A stretch of 64,000 bases of DNA, taken from positions 124,001 to 188,000 of the forward strand of contig NZ_RCVR01000006.1 of assembly GCF_016107305.1 (NCBI RefSeq), written 5' to 3'. Below are positions 48,591 to 57,663 of this stretch, in pieces. Under the pieces are notes generated by a model. It searched no databases. It saw only the letters and a list, made by a program, of their open reading frames with translations, and was not told the origin of the DNA. This stretch comes from Roseomonas sp. KE2513. Lineage in GTDB: Bacteria > Pseudomonadota > Alphaproteobacteria > Acetobacterales > Acetobacteraceae. The stretch's first letter is position 1. Each line of letters opens with the position of its first letter. The position numbers were made by a program, and so were the translations under genes.

Positions 48591-49886
48591 TCAATCCGTG
48601 GCGAGGGACGGGGTTGCAACGGCGCCCGCCGGCGCCTCGGTGGCGGCCTTGGCCGAGCCGCCACGGCGCTTCCCCGGCGCGGGCCGTCCCCCCTCCGGGC
48701 GGATCAGCCGCACGCGCCGGCCCTCCACGCCCAGCGCCAGCTCGCCCCCGCGGAGGGCCAGCGCGTCGGCCCCGAAAACGAGGCGCCGCCAGCCCTGCAG
48801 CGCCGGCAACTCCGGCGGCGCCTCGGTGGCCAGGCGGTCCAGGTCGTCCGAGCTGGCGAGAAGGCGCGGCGCCACCTGATGCTCCTCCGCCTTGGCGGCC
48901 AGTAGCACCTTCAGCAGCGCGACGAGGGCGGGCGAGGGGGAGGCACCTGAGCGCTCGCGCGGCGCCTCGGGCAGGGCCTCGTCCGGCAGGGCCCGCGCCT
49001 CCTCGATCGCCTGGAGGAGGGAGGCGCCGGACTTGCCGCGGGCGAAGCCCTCCGTCACGCCGCGTGCGCGAGAGAGGGAGGCGGCATCGGACGGCGCCGT
49101 CGCCGCCACCTCCAGCAGCGACTCGTCGCGCAGTAGGCGCTGGCGAGGGATATTCACCCGCTGCGCCTCCCGCTCCCGCCAGGCCGCGATGGCCTGCAGC
49201 GTGCCGAGGAAGCGCCGGTTGTTCGTGCGCGGCCGCAACTTCTCCCAGGCGCTGTCGGGATCGGTGCCGTAGGTGGCGGGGTCGGTCAGCGCCGCCATCT
49301 CCTCCGCCACCCAGTCGAGCCGCCCTTCCTTCGCCAGCCGCTCGCGCAGCGCGACGTAGATGCGGCGCAGGTGGGTCACGTCCCCCGCGGCATAGGTGAT
49401 CTGGGCGGGCGAGAGGGGGCGGGCCGCCCAGTCGCTGAAGCGGTGGGCCTTGTCGATCTGCGCGCCGGCCAGCGCGCGGGCGAGGCTGTCATAGCTCGCC
49501 TGGTCGCCGAAGCCCGCGACCATGGCGGCCACCTGGGTGTCGAACATCGGCTGGGGCGTGCGGCCGAAGCGCAGCAGGAAGATCTCCACGTCCTGCCGGC
49601 AGGCGTGGAACACCTTCACCACCTCCTCGTCCGCCAGCAGGGCGCCGAGCGGGGTGAGGTCCAGCCCGGGCGCCAGTGCGTCCACCACCGCCGTGTCCTG
49701 GCTGCCGCCGAGCTGCACCACGCAGAGCTCGGGCCAGTAGGTCCGCTCCCGCATGAACTCGGTATCCACCGTCACGAAGGGCTCCTGGCGAAGCCGTTCG
49801 CAGAGCGGGACCAGCTGCTCGGTGGTGGTGATGAGGACGGGCGCGGGATCGGCGGCCGGGCCGTGGGCAGGGGGGCGGCGTGACAT
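48591..49886 (-). CDS. rnd: Ribonuclease D
   Basis: A 431-residue DEDD-family 3-prime exoribonuclease. FVTVDTEFMRERTYWPELCV (Exo I, D and E), VFHACRQDVEIFLLRFG and FDTQVAAMVAG (Exo II), and ITYAAGDVTHLRRIYVALRE (Exo III with Tyr) are present. An HRDC domain (AIAAWREREAQRVNIPRQRL) follows, then a second helical domain and a Pro/Gly-rich basic tail. It trims tRNA and other stable RNA 3-prime ends. The ATG at 49886 is chosen because the exonuclease domain begins about 20 residues later. Single gene. Confidence 0.94.
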   Translation of the reverse strand: MSRRPPAHGPAADPAPVLITTTEQLVPLCERLRQEPFVTVDTEFMRERTYWPELCVVQLGGSQDTAVVDALAPGLDLTPLGALLADEEVVKVFHACRQDVEIFLLRFGRTPQPMFDTQVAAMVAGFGDQASYDSLARALAGAQIDKAHRFSDWAARPLSPAQITYAAGDVTHLRRIYVALRERLAKEGRLDWVAEEMAALTDPATYGTDPDSAWEKLRPRTNNRRFLGTLQAIAAWREREAQRVNIPRQRLLRDESLLEVAATAPSDAASLSRARGVTEGFARGKSGASLLQAIEEARALPDEALPEAPRERSGASPSPALVALLKVLLAAKAEEHQVAPRLLASSDDLDRLATEAPPELPALQGWRRLVFGADALALRGGELALGVEGRRVRLIRPEGGRPAPGKRRGGSAKAATEAPAGAVATPSLATD

Positions 49887-49967
49887 GGGGGGCGGGTTTA
49901 CGCGCAGAAGCCGCGCGTCACAAACCTTTCCCGCGCGCGAAAGTGCCCGCAGGCGCCTCGAAAACAC

Positions 49968-50702
49968 TCAGAGCAGCGCCCTGAGCACGATCGGCGCGAG
50001 GATCGCGGTGACAAGCGCGTTCAGCGCGAGGGCGATCCCCGCGAAGGTCCCGGCCACGTGGTTCACGTGGAAGGCGCGCGCCGTGCCCAGCCCGTGTGCC
50101 GCAAGCCCGGCCGCGAAGCCCCGCGCCCGCATGTCCCGCAGGCCGAGCGCGTTCATCAACGGCGTGACCGTCACCGCCCCGATCGCCCCGGTGATCAGCA
50201 CGAGCACGGCGGCCAGCGCCGGGTCGCCTCCCATCCCCTCCGCGATACCCATGGCGACGCCGGCCGTCACCGATTTCGGCGCCAGCGCCGCCAGCACCGG
50301 CGCCGGGATGCCGAAGGCGCGGGCGATCAGCAGGGCCGAGATCATGGCCGCGAGCGCCCCCACCAGCAGGGCCGCCCCCATGGGCAGGATGGCCCGCCAG
50401 ACCGTGTGGCGGTTGCGATAAAGGGGCAGGGCCAACGCCACCGTCGCCGGGCCGATGAGGAAGTGGACGAACTGCGCCCCCTCGAAATAGGTGCGATAGG
50501 GCGTGCCCGTCGCCGCCAGCATACCGGCCGCCAGTGCCACCGCGATCAGCACCGTGTTCGCCAGCGGGTGGCGCCCGATCGCCGCCGAGATCCGGTCCGC
50601 CACCACATAGGCCATCAGCGTGACCGTCAGCCAGAGCAGCGGCGTGCGGGAGAGATAGACCCAGAGACCGAAATCCCCGAGCGCGTCGCTCGCGCCGCTC
50701 AC
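49968..50702 (-). CDS. LrgB family membrane protein
   Basis: A 244-residue polytopic protein with about seven hydrophobic segments and the LrgB/CidB signatures FEGAQFVHFLIGPATVALA and LAPKSVTAGVAMGIAEGMGG, then ARGFAAGLAAHGLGTARAF. GTG start overlapping the LrgA stop by 4 nt. LrgA/LrgB pairs are holin-antiholin-like membrane systems first tied to control of murein hydrolase activity, and some act as small-acid transporters (glycolate/pyruvate). Given its position next to pgi, a transport role is plausible; neither is proven. Confidence 0.93.
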   Translation of the reverse strand: MSGASDALGDFGLWVYLSRTPLLWLTVTLMAYVVADRISAAIGRHPLANTVLIAVALAAGMLAATGTPYRTYFEGAQFVHFLIGPATVALALPLYRNRHTVWRAILPMGAALLVGALAAMISALLIARAFGIPAPVLAALAPKSVTAGVAMGIAEGMGGDPALAAVLVLITGAIGAVTVTPLMNALGLRDMRARGFAAGLAAHGLGTARAFHVNHVAGTFAGIALALNALVTAILAPIVLRALL

Positions 50703-51070
50703 GCCTCGGCTTCCTGGCGTAGCAGGCGGGCGACGGCGGCGAAGGTCAGGGCCGTCGCGACCAGCCCGATGATGGTGGAGGCCACCAGGGCGACCGCCAG
50801 CCCCAGCCCATAGGCCTGGATCACGTCCAGCCGCCCGACCACCCCCACCCCGGCCGGAATGAAGAGAAGGGAGAGATTCGTGAGCAGCCCGTCCGCCGCC
50901 GGGGCGAGGAAGCCGGTGTCCGCCGGCCGCGGCAGGGTGTCGTTGAGGAGCAGGAGCAGCAGCAGCAGGATCATGCCCAGCACCGGGCCGGGCAGGGGCA
51001 GGCCGGTGCCGTGGGCCACGGCCTCCCCGGCAAGCTGGCAGAGGAGGATGAGGGCGGCGCCTTGGATCAT
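50699..51070 (-). CDS. CidA/LrgA family holin-like membrane protein
   Basis: A 123-residue protein with four predicted membrane segments: ALILLCQLAGEAVA, GPVLGMILLLLLLLL, LSLLFIPAGVGVVG and LAVALVASTIIGLVATAL. LPLPGPVLGMILL and LFIPAGVGV are the family hallmarks. The ATG at 51070 is used because the hydrophobic N-terminus begins there. First gene of the lrgA-lrgB pair. Divergent from pgi. Confidence 0.93.
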   Translation of the reverse strand: MIQGAALILLCQLAGEAVAHGTGLPLPGPVLGMILLLLLLLLNDTLPRPADTGFLAPAADGLLTNLSLLFIPAGVGVVGRLDVIQAYGLGLAVALVASTIIGLVATALTFAAVARLLRQEAEA

Positions 51071-51205
51071 GGCGCCAGGGTAGCGAGGATCGTGCCGCGG
51101 CCGCGATCCCGCCCCGCCCACAACCCGGTGATCGCCCCTGGCCTTCCCCGTCCTTTACGGTCCTTCTACGTTCCTGCCCCAGTGAACCAGGGAGGCGGAA
51201 GCCGC

Positions 51206-52810
51206 ATGGCGGAGACGGAGGCGGCCTGGGGCCGGGTGATGCGGCTTGCGGGCGAGCCCGGCTCGGCGGCGATCCGGCCCCTGATGGCGGATCCCACCCG
51301 GCCCGCGCGCTTCACCCATCGCGCCGGCGACATCCTGGCGGACCTCTCCAAGACATCCGTCTCCGACGCCGCGCTTGAGGCGTTGCTCGACCTCGCCCGC
51401 GCCCGCGGTGTGCTCGCCGCGCGCGACGCCATGGCGGCGGGGGAGGCGATCAACGCCACCGAGGGCCGCGCCGTGCTGCACATGGCGCTGCGCGGCCCGC
51501 CCGGCGCTTTCCGGACGGGCGGGGAGGATGCCTCGGCCGAGGTGCACGCCACCCTCGACGCCATGCGCGCCTTCTGCGCCCGCATCCACGCGGAGGGCCG
51601 TTTCACGGACGTGCTGAGCATCGGCATCGGCGGCTCCGACCTTGGCCCGCAGATGGCCGCCCGCGCCCTCTGGCGGGACGGCATGCCGATGCGCGCCCAT
51701 TTCCTATCCAACGTGGACGGCCACTCCTGGGAAGCGCTGCGCCACCGGCTGGACCCTGCGCGCACCCTCGTCCTTGTCGCCAGCAAGACCTTCACCACCG
51801 CCGAGACGATGGTGAACGCCCGCCTCGTGCGGGACTGGCTGCGCGCCGCCCTAGGTGAGGCCGCGGACGCGCAGCTCGTCGCCCTTTCGACCAACCTCAA
51901 GGCCACGCGCGACTTCGGCGTGCCGGAAGGGCAGGTCTTCGGCTTCCACGACTGGGTGGGCGGGCGCTTCTCCCTCTGGTCCGCCATCGGCCTCTCGATC
52001 GCACTCGCCTGCGGGTGGGAAGTCTTCGCGGCGCTGCTGGCTGGCGCCCGGCGCATGGACGAGCACTTCCTCTCCGCCCCCGAGGCCGAGAACCTGCCCC
52101 TGCTAATGGCGCTCACCGAGATCTGGCACGTGGACGGCCTGAACCTCGGCAGCCGGGCGGTGCTTCCCTACGACGACCGCCTCGCCCGCTTCCCCGCGCA
52201 TCTCCAGCAAGTGGAGATGGAGTCCCTTGGCAAGCGCGTGACGCTGGAGGGCCTACCCGTCCCCCGCGCCACCGGCCCCGTGGTCTTTGGCGAGCCCGGG
52301 ACCAACGCCCAGCACTCCTTCATGCAGCTCCTCCACCAGGGAACCACCCCGGTGCCGGCGGACATCGTGCTGGTGGCAAGGCCCGACCACGGCTTCGACG
52401 AGAACCACCGCCACCTCCTCGCCAACGGCCTCGCCCAGGGGGAGGCGCTGCTGCGCGGGCGGGACGAGGCGGAGGTCCGCGCCGAGATGGCTGCCCAGGG
52501 CATGGCACCCGCGGCCATCGAGGCCCTCCTGCCCCACCGCCTCTTCCCCGGCGACCGGCCGAGCACCACCCTCGTCCTGCCGCGGCTGGATGCGAGCACC
52601 CTTGGGCAGCTCGTCGCCCTCTACGAGCACAAGGTCTTCTTTCTCGGTGCCCTCTGGGGCGTGAACGCCTTCGACCAGTGGGGCGTGGAACTGGGCAAGC
52701 AGCTTGCCGGCACCCTCCTGCCGGAACTCGCCCCCGGCGCGACAGTGGGGCAGCACGACCCCTCCACCAGCGCCCTCATCGCGGAGCTGCACCGCCTGCG
52801 GAGCGCCTGA
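51206..52810 (+). CDS. pgi: Glucose-6-phosphate isomerase
   Basis: A 534-residue enzyme. VLSIGIGGSDLGPQMAARAL (signature), VASKTFTTAETMVNARLVR, GGRFSLWSAIGLSIALACG, GTNAQHSFMQLLHQGT (catalytic region) and the C-terminal QWGVELGKQLAGTLLP signature are intact. It interconverts glucose-6-phosphate and fructose-6-phosphate, and so sets the supply of glucose-6-phosphate for the inositol-3-phosphate synthase encoded at 9.7-10.9 kb. The ATG follows GGGAGGCGGAAGCC. Transcribed alone; the next gene on the same strand begins about 160 nt later. Confidence 0.96.
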   Translation: MAETEAAWGRVMRLAGEPGSAAIRPLMADPTRPARFTHRAGDILADLSKTSVSDAALEALLDLARARGVLAARDAMAAGEAINATEGRAVLHMALRGPPGAFRTGGEDASAEVHATLDAMRAFCARIHAEGRFTDVLSIGIGGSDLGPQMAARALWRDGMPMRAHFLSNVDGHSWEALRHRLDPARTLVLVASKTFTTAETMVNARLVRDWLRAALGEAADAQLVALSTNLKATRDFGVPEGQVFGFHDWVGGRFSLWSAIGLSIALACGWEVFAALLAGARRMDEHFLSAPEAENLPLLMALTEIWHVDGLNLGSRAVLPYDDRLARFPAHLQQVEMESLGKRVTLEGLPVPRATGPVVFGEPGTNAQHSFMQLLHQGTTPVPADIVLVARPDHGFDENHRHLLANGLAQGEALLRGRDEAEVRAEMAAQGMAPAAIEALLPHRLFPGDRPSTTLVLPRLDASTLGQLVALYEHKVFFLGALWGVNAFDQWGVELGKQLAGTLLPELAPGATVGQHDPSTSALIAELHRLRSA

Positions 52811-52971
52811 TGGGGTCCACGGCCGCGCTCTTGTGATCCACCGTTCTGCCCGTCAGAAATATTCGGGCGTTCCTATGTTAAAGCGAGGCGCGCGCTGATC
52901 GGTCGATGACGATCGGGCGCAGGCTTCCAAGCTCGTCCTGCGGCCGTGTCCCATCGCCACAGGAATCGCTC

Positions 52972-54960
52972 TTGTCGACTCACCCCTTCCCGAACAGCCA
53001 GCGGATCGCCTCCTTCCGGGAAGCCGACCGACCGGCGGGCGCGGTGAATGGACGCGGCCCGGCCGGGAGCGCGCGGGAGGTCACGCTCCAGCGGGTGCTG
53101 CTGGACCGCCCGGTGCCGCTGCGGCCGCTCTACTGGACGCTGGCTGCCCTTTCACCCCTCGCGCCCTGTCCCCCGGCGCCGGAGCCGGGGCCGGTGCTGC
53201 GGATCCCCGCGGGGGCGGTGCTCGGCTTCGACACCTATTTCAACGCCTTCTTTGAGGGGAACTGGCGCGCCCGCACCGCGCTCGGCACGCTCTTCCTTCG
53301 CCTCGACGTATCAGGCGCCTGCACCCTCCGCGTCACCCGCCGCACCGCCATGGGGGAGACGCTGCTGCTGGAGCGGCGGCTGGAGGGTGGCCCGGTCCGC
53401 GTGCCGATCCCCGACGGGGCGATCAACTTCCGCCAGCACGGCCTGATCGCCTTCTCGATCGGCACGCATGAGGGCCCGGTGGAGGTCCGCGGCGGCGCCT
53501 GGGTGACGGAGGCCACCCCCCGCCCAGTCGGCCTCGCCGCCGTCTTCTGCACCTTCAACCGCGAGAAGGACATCGCCGCCGTGCTGGCGGCCCTGACCTC
53601 CGACGAGGCGGTTCTCTCGCGCCTGGCCCGCATCCACGTCGTCAACCAGGGCCGCCCGGGCTTGGCGGAGCACCCGGCCATCGCGCCCATCATGGCGCGC
53701 CACGCCGCGAAGCTGCGGATCATCGAGCAGGCGAATTTCGGCGGCGCGGGCGGCTTCGGCCGCGGCATCCTCGCTGCCATCGACGACCCCGCGGCCACCC
53801 ATGCCGTGCTGCTCGACGACGACATCCGGATCGAGCCGGACAGCATGCTCCGCATGGCCGCCTTCTTCGGCCTGGCCACCGACGAGACGCCGCTCGGCGG
53901 CCACATGCTCGACATGGTCCAGCCGATGAGGGTCTACGAGGCCGGCGCCGTCATCCGCGACGCGAACTGGTCCTTCCACCCGCAGCATCATGGGCTGGAC
54001 GTCAGCGATCCCGGGAACCTCACGGCGCTGGTCGACCCGCGCGCGATCCACTTCAACGGCTGGTGGTGCCTCGGTTTCCCGCTCTCCCTCGTGGAGCGGC
54101 TGGGCATGCCGCTGCCGGTCTTCATCCGCGGCGACGACGTGGAGTTCGGCCTGCGCCTCTACGGCGCCGGGGTGCCCGCCGTTGCCATGCCGGGCGTGGG
54201 CGTCTGGCACGAGCCCTTCTACCTCAAGCTCGGCAGCTGGCAGCTTTACTACGAGACGCGGAACATGCTGGTGGCCGCCGCCCTGCACCTCGGCACCGCG
54301 CCGCGCGGGATCGCGGTGCGGATGGCGCGCGCGCTGCTCCTCCACCTCCTCACCTTCCGCTACTACAGCGCCGCCCTCATCCTTCGCGCCATCGCCGACT
54401 TCCTGCGCGGGCCGGAGATCCTGGACAGCGCGCCGGCCGCCCTGCACGCCTCCCTCAACGCGATCCGCGAGCGCTACCCGGCCGAGAGCGTGCCGCGCGG
54501 GGTGGTGCTGCCGGACCACGAACCCCTGTCCCCGCCACCCCATCGCCTCGCCTGGCTCACGCGGCTGGTGCGCGCGCTGGCGGAGAGCACGCTGCGCCCC
54601 ACCAACCCCGGCGCGCCGCCCCGGCGCCTGGAGATGGCGGCCTTCGGATGGACCCGGCTGGGCCGGATGGATTGCCTCGCGCTCGAGACCTGGTGGGACA
54701 AGGACCTGCCCGTCCTGCGTCGCTCGCGCGAGAGCTTCCGCGCCCTGATCGGGGAGGCGATCCCCCTCCTGCGCCGCCTGCTGCGCGAGGGGCCGGCGGT
54801 CGGCGCTCGCTGGCGGGAGGCCTTCCCGCGCCACCGCTCCGTGCCCTTCTGGCGGGACTATCTCGGCATGCCCCCGGCCGAGCCCACGGCCGAGGAGCGC
54901 GCCGCCTTCGCGGCGAGGACCGGCCTCGGCGCAGCGTCCCTCGGCACCGCCGCCGAGTAG
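52972..54960 (+). CDS. Galactofuranosyltransferase GlfT2-like glycosyltransferase
   Basis: About 662 residues. An N-terminal beta-rich domain (FFEGNWRARTALGTLFLRLD) precedes a GT-A domain with LAAVFCTFNREKDIAAVLAA, the metal-binding triad in HAVLLDDDIRIEPDS, FIRGDDVEFGLRLYGAG and GVWHEPFYLK; a helical C-terminus follows. This four-domain layout and the WHEPFY segment match GlfT2, the processive galactofuranan polymerase of mycobacteria. The start is uncertain: the TTG at 52972 has AGGAA upstream, while an ATG at 52906 has no ribosome site. No UDP-galactopyranose mutase gene (glf) lies in the window. Probably adds galactofuranose to a surface glycan; the linkage is unknown. Confidence 0.86.
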   Translation: MSTHPFPNSQRIASFREADRPAGAVNGRGPAGSAREVTLQRVLLDRPVPLRPLYWTLAALSPLAPCPPAPEPGPVLRIPAGAVLGFDTYFNAFFEGNWRARTALGTLFLRLDVSGACTLRVTRRTAMGETLLLERRLEGGPVRVPIPDGAINFRQHGLIAFSIGTHEGPVEVRGGAWVTEATPRPVGLAAVFCTFNREKDIAAVLAALTSDEAVLSRLARIHVVNQGRPGLAEHPAIAPIMARHAAKLRIIEQANFGGAGGFGRGILAAIDDPAATHAVLLDDDIRIEPDSMLRMAAFFGLATDETPLGGHMLDMVQPMRVYEAGAVIRDANWSFHPQHHGLDVSDPGNLTALVDPRAIHFNGWWCLGFPLSLVERLGMPLPVFIRGDDVEFGLRLYGAGVPAVAMPGVGVWHEPFYLKLGSWQLYYETRNMLVAAALHLGTAPRGIAVRMARALLLHLLTFRYYSAALILRAIADFLRGPEILDSAPAALHASLNAIRERYPAESVPRGVVLPDHEPLSPPPHRLAWLTRLVRALAESTLRPTNPGAPPRRLEMAAFGWTRLGRMDCLALETWWDKDLPVLRRSRESFRALIGEAIPLLRRLLREGPAVGARWREAFPRHRSVPFWRDYLGMPPAEPTAEERAAFAARTGLGAASLGTAAE

Positions 54961-54981
54961 CGCCGGGCAGGTTCCGGCGGG

Positions 54982-57048
54982 TCAGAACCGGAGCCCCAGC
55001 CCCCCATAGACGCTGCGCCCGAAGCCCGGCTCGTAGAGCGCCGAGGCCGCCGTCGCGACCGGCGCGACCGAGGCGCTGGCGATGTATCGCCGGTCGGTCA
55101 GGTTCCGCCCCTCCACGAAGAGGGAGAGGCCGTTCTCGAGGTCGAGCGCGCCGCGCAGGCCGAGAAGCGCGTAGCTCCCCGTCCGCTGCGTGTTGGCGTT
55201 GTCCGCGAAGAGCCCCTGCGGCACCCACTCCACCGTCGGCGCGAGGCTGGCGCCGGAAGGGTGCCGGTAGCGCAGTTCCGCCCGCGCGAGGTGGCGCGGC
55301 ACGCCCGGCAACTTGTTGTTGCCGTAACGCGGGTCACCGTCGAAGCGGAAATCGTTGAAGGTATAGGCGCCGCGCAGGGTGAGAGCGTCGCCCGGCAGCA
55401 GGTCGCGCAGCACCGTCCAGGCGAGCGCCGCTTCCACTCCCTGGTGAAGCGTGCGCCCGGCATTGAGCGCGAAGCTCGCCCCATTTCCCGCGGGGTCGAA
55501 GAGCTGGATCTCGTCCCGCACGGCCGCGCGATAGGCCGCGACCTCCCACTGCAGGCCGCCCTCCCGCCCGCGCGTGCCGACCTCCACCGTGCGTGCCCGC
55601 TGCGCCCGCAGCGAGGCGAAGCCCTGGGCCGCGAGCGGCGTCAGGTCGGAGATGGTCGGCGGCTCCGTCGTCCAGGAGAGGTTCGCGAAGGCCTGCGCCG
55701 CCGGCGTCACGTCCCAGACGGCGCCCAGCAGCGGGTTGGCGTAGCGGTAGCTCGCCGAGCCCGACCCGTCGCCGTCCGAGAGGAAGCGGTCGCGGCTGGC
55801 GCGATAGGCGTCGCCCAATTGCACCCCCGCCACGAGGCCAAGGGTGGGGAGCACATAGACCGTGTCCTGGATCGTGGCGGTATTGGTGCGCGCGCGGTCG
55901 CTGCTGGAGGCGGTGAGGCGCCCAGCATGGCCGGCATTGTTGACGTAGCGATTACTGTTCGTCGCGCCGATTCCGCTCGTGGCCGCGACGACGAGCCGGT
56001 GCCGCAGCCCCGAGGCCTCGCCCTCCAGCGTGAGGCGGGCGAACCCGTTCACGTCGTTATTGCGCTGGTCGATGTACTGGAAGATCGGGTGGTCCAGCTC
56101 GCGGTGCACGAAGGAGGCGCCGGCCTCCAGCAGCGCGCCCGGCGCGATCCGCCAGGTGGTGCGGCTGACGATGCGGTTGCTCTCGATGTTGCGCTGGTAG
56201 TCGTTCAGCAGGTTGGCCGCGGCCGCCGCGCGCGGGTCGGAGAGCGCCCGCGCCCGCGTCAGGGTGCCGGGGATGCGCTGCTCGATGTGGTTGTAGCTGT
56301 AGTAGAGCCGCGTCTCGACATTCTCCGTCACCTGCCAGCCGAGATTGCCGTTGAAGCGCCGGCTCTCCCCGTCGCTGTGCCGGCGGAAACCGTCCTGGCT
56401 GAGGGTGGAGAGGCTGCCCCAGGCATCGAAGCCGCCCGCCGCCACGCCATAGGCCGCCTGGGCACGGCGATAGCCGAAGCTGCCCACCTCACCGCGGATC
56501 AGGGCACCGGGGTCGCTGCGCCCGGTCGGCGTTACGAAGTTCAGCACGCCGCCGAGGGTCGCGCTGCCGCGACCGAAGGCATTCGCGCCGCGCAGCACCT
56601 CCACGTGCCCGAAGGTGAGCGGATCCAGTTCCTGGAAGTCGCCGGAACCGTCCGCCTGGTTCAGAGGCACGCCGTCCTGGGTGAGCTGCACGCCCCGCAG
56701 GTGCGAGTTCCGCGCGAGGCCGGAGCCGCGGATCGAGAGCCGCGTGTCCTCCCCCCATTTCGGCTGAGCAAAGACACCGGGGGTGTGTTCGAGCACGTCC
56801 CGCAGGCCCGTGACGCCGGCGCGGAGGCGGATCTCCTCCGCCGGCACGACGCTGACATTGCCGGGCACCGCGCGCAGCCGCTCCGCTGCCTGGGCGGCAT
56901 CGGGGGAGGTGAGGGAGGGGAGGGCGCCGGTTACGGCCACCTCGGGCACCGCCACCGGCTCCGTGGCGATGAGGGGCTGGGCAAGGGCGGCGAAGGGCAG
57001 GGGAAGGAGGGCGGCGAAGGGCAGCGCGGCGCGAAGGGACGAGGGCAT
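54982..57048 (-). CDS. TonB-dependent outer-membrane receptor
   Basis: A 688-residue receptor with a Sec signal peptide (LRAALPFAALLPLPFAALA). The TonB-box-like start is PVAVPEVAVTGALP. The plug domain has RLRAVPGNVSVVPAEEIR, LRDVLEHTPGVFAQPKWG and RGANAFGRGSATLGGVLNFV. The 22-stranded barrel ends GFGRSVYGGLGLRF with terminal Phe. The ATG at 57048 follows AGGAACC. It resembles siderophore or ferric-citrate receptors (FecA-like) more than cobalamin receptors. A small cysteine protein gene lies upstream in the same direction. No ECF sigma/anti-sigma pair is adjacent, and the ligand is unknown. Confidence 0.93.
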   Translation of the reverse strand: MPSSLRAALPFAALLPLPFAALAQPLIATEPVAVPEVAVTGALPSLTSPDAAQAAERLRAVPGNVSVVPAEEIRLRAGVTGLRDVLEHTPGVFAQPKWGEDTRLSIRGSGLARNSHLRGVQLTQDGVPLNQADGSGDFQELDPLTFGHVEVLRGANAFGRGSATLGGVLNFVTPTGRSDPGALIRGEVGSFGYRRAQAAYGVAAGGFDAWGSLSTLSQDGFRRHSDGESRRFNGNLGWQVTENVETRLYYSYNHIEQRIPGTLTRARALSDPRAAAAANLLNDYQRNIESNRIVSRTTWRIAPGALLEAGASFVHRELDHPIFQYIDQRNNDVNGFARLTLEGEASGLRHRLVVAATSGIGATNSNRYVNNAGHAGRLTASSSDRARTNTATIQDTVYVLPTLGLVAGVQLGDAYRASRDRFLSDGDGSGSASYRYANPLLGAVWDVTPAAQAFANLSWTTEPPTISDLTPLAAQGFASLRAQRARTVEVGTRGREGGLQWEVAAYRAAVRDEIQLFDPAGNGASFALNAGRTLHQGVEAALAWTVLRDLLPGDALTLRGAYTFNDFRFDGDPRYGNNKLPGVPRHLARAELRYRHPSGASLAPTVEWVPQGLFADNANTQRTGSYALLGLRGALDLENGLSLFVEGRNLTDRRYIASASVAPVATAASALYEPGFGRSVYGGLGLRF

Positions 57049-57182
57049 GGAAGGTTCCTGACGGGCATGGAGCGGCCGGCCCCGGCGGGGGCAGGCGGTG
57101 CCAATCCCGAGGCGACCGGCCGGGGCCGGTGCCGTCGGGGTCGCCGGGGCCTGATCCTTTCGGAAGCGGCCGGGCGCGCTGG

Positions 57183-57551
57183 TCAGGCGGTGGGTGGGGC
57201 TCTCGGTTGTTGCGGCGGCGCGCGGGGCGGGAAGGGCGGCAGCCCGGCGCGGCCCTCCGGACGCTCGACCGCGACCGGCACGACGCGCGCGGCCGGCACC
57301 CGCGGCACCTCCGCCACGATGGCGGCCGGTGCCTGGCCCATGTCGCAGCAGTCGAGGTCGTGCGCGGCGGGAAGCGGCCGGCCGTCCTCGCCCAGCAGCA
57401 CCGTCCGCGTGCCGGAGGGGGTACAGAGTTCCGTCGCCACGGCGCGGCCGAGCATCCCCATCGCCCGCGCGTGCGGCAGCATCGCCGCCGCCCATTGCAG
57501 CAGCAGCAGTCCGGCGAGCAGGCGAGCGAGTTGGCCGCGGGAGGGGCGCAT
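57183..57551 (-). CDS. Small cysteine-containing secreted protein (DUF2946-like)
   Basis: A 122-residue protein with an N-terminal hydrophobic segment (LARLLAGLLLLQWAAAMLP). Then come VATELCTPSGTRTVLLG and HDLDCCDMGQAPAA, a C...H/D..CC pattern like the metal-binding motif of DUF2946 proteins. The C-terminus is proline-rich. Such proteins commonly sit beside metal-related TonB receptors. The receptor gene follows after 134 nt on the same strand. Copper or iron handling is a reasonable guess; the family call is from memory of the motif. Confidence 0.68.
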   Translation of the reverse strand: MRPSRGQLARLLAGLLLLQWAAAMLPHARAMGMLGRAVATELCTPSGTRTVLLGEDGRPLPAAHDLDCCDMGQAPAAIVAEVPRVPAARVVPVAVERPEGRAGLPPFPPRAPPQQPRAPPTA

Positions 57552-57663
57552 CACCGTCCGGATAGCGGAACGGCGCGCCCCCGGCCAGATCAGCGGTTCA
57601 CTCTTCCTCAACCCTGGCCGGCCATCCTTGCCCCGGCCCCGGGAAAACCCCATCCCTGGCGCT

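Noticed and set aside
57049-57182. Possible cobalamin riboswitch in the TonB receptor leader
   Set aside because: The leader is very G+C-rich and can fold, but the conserved B12-box core AGCCAGGAGACC is not present on the minus strand.
55261-57663. Very long open frame on the plus strand running into mutL
   Set aside because: It is antisense to the well-supported TonB receptor and the small cysteine protein. MutL homology begins only at about 57664, so the extension is a by-product of high G+C content.
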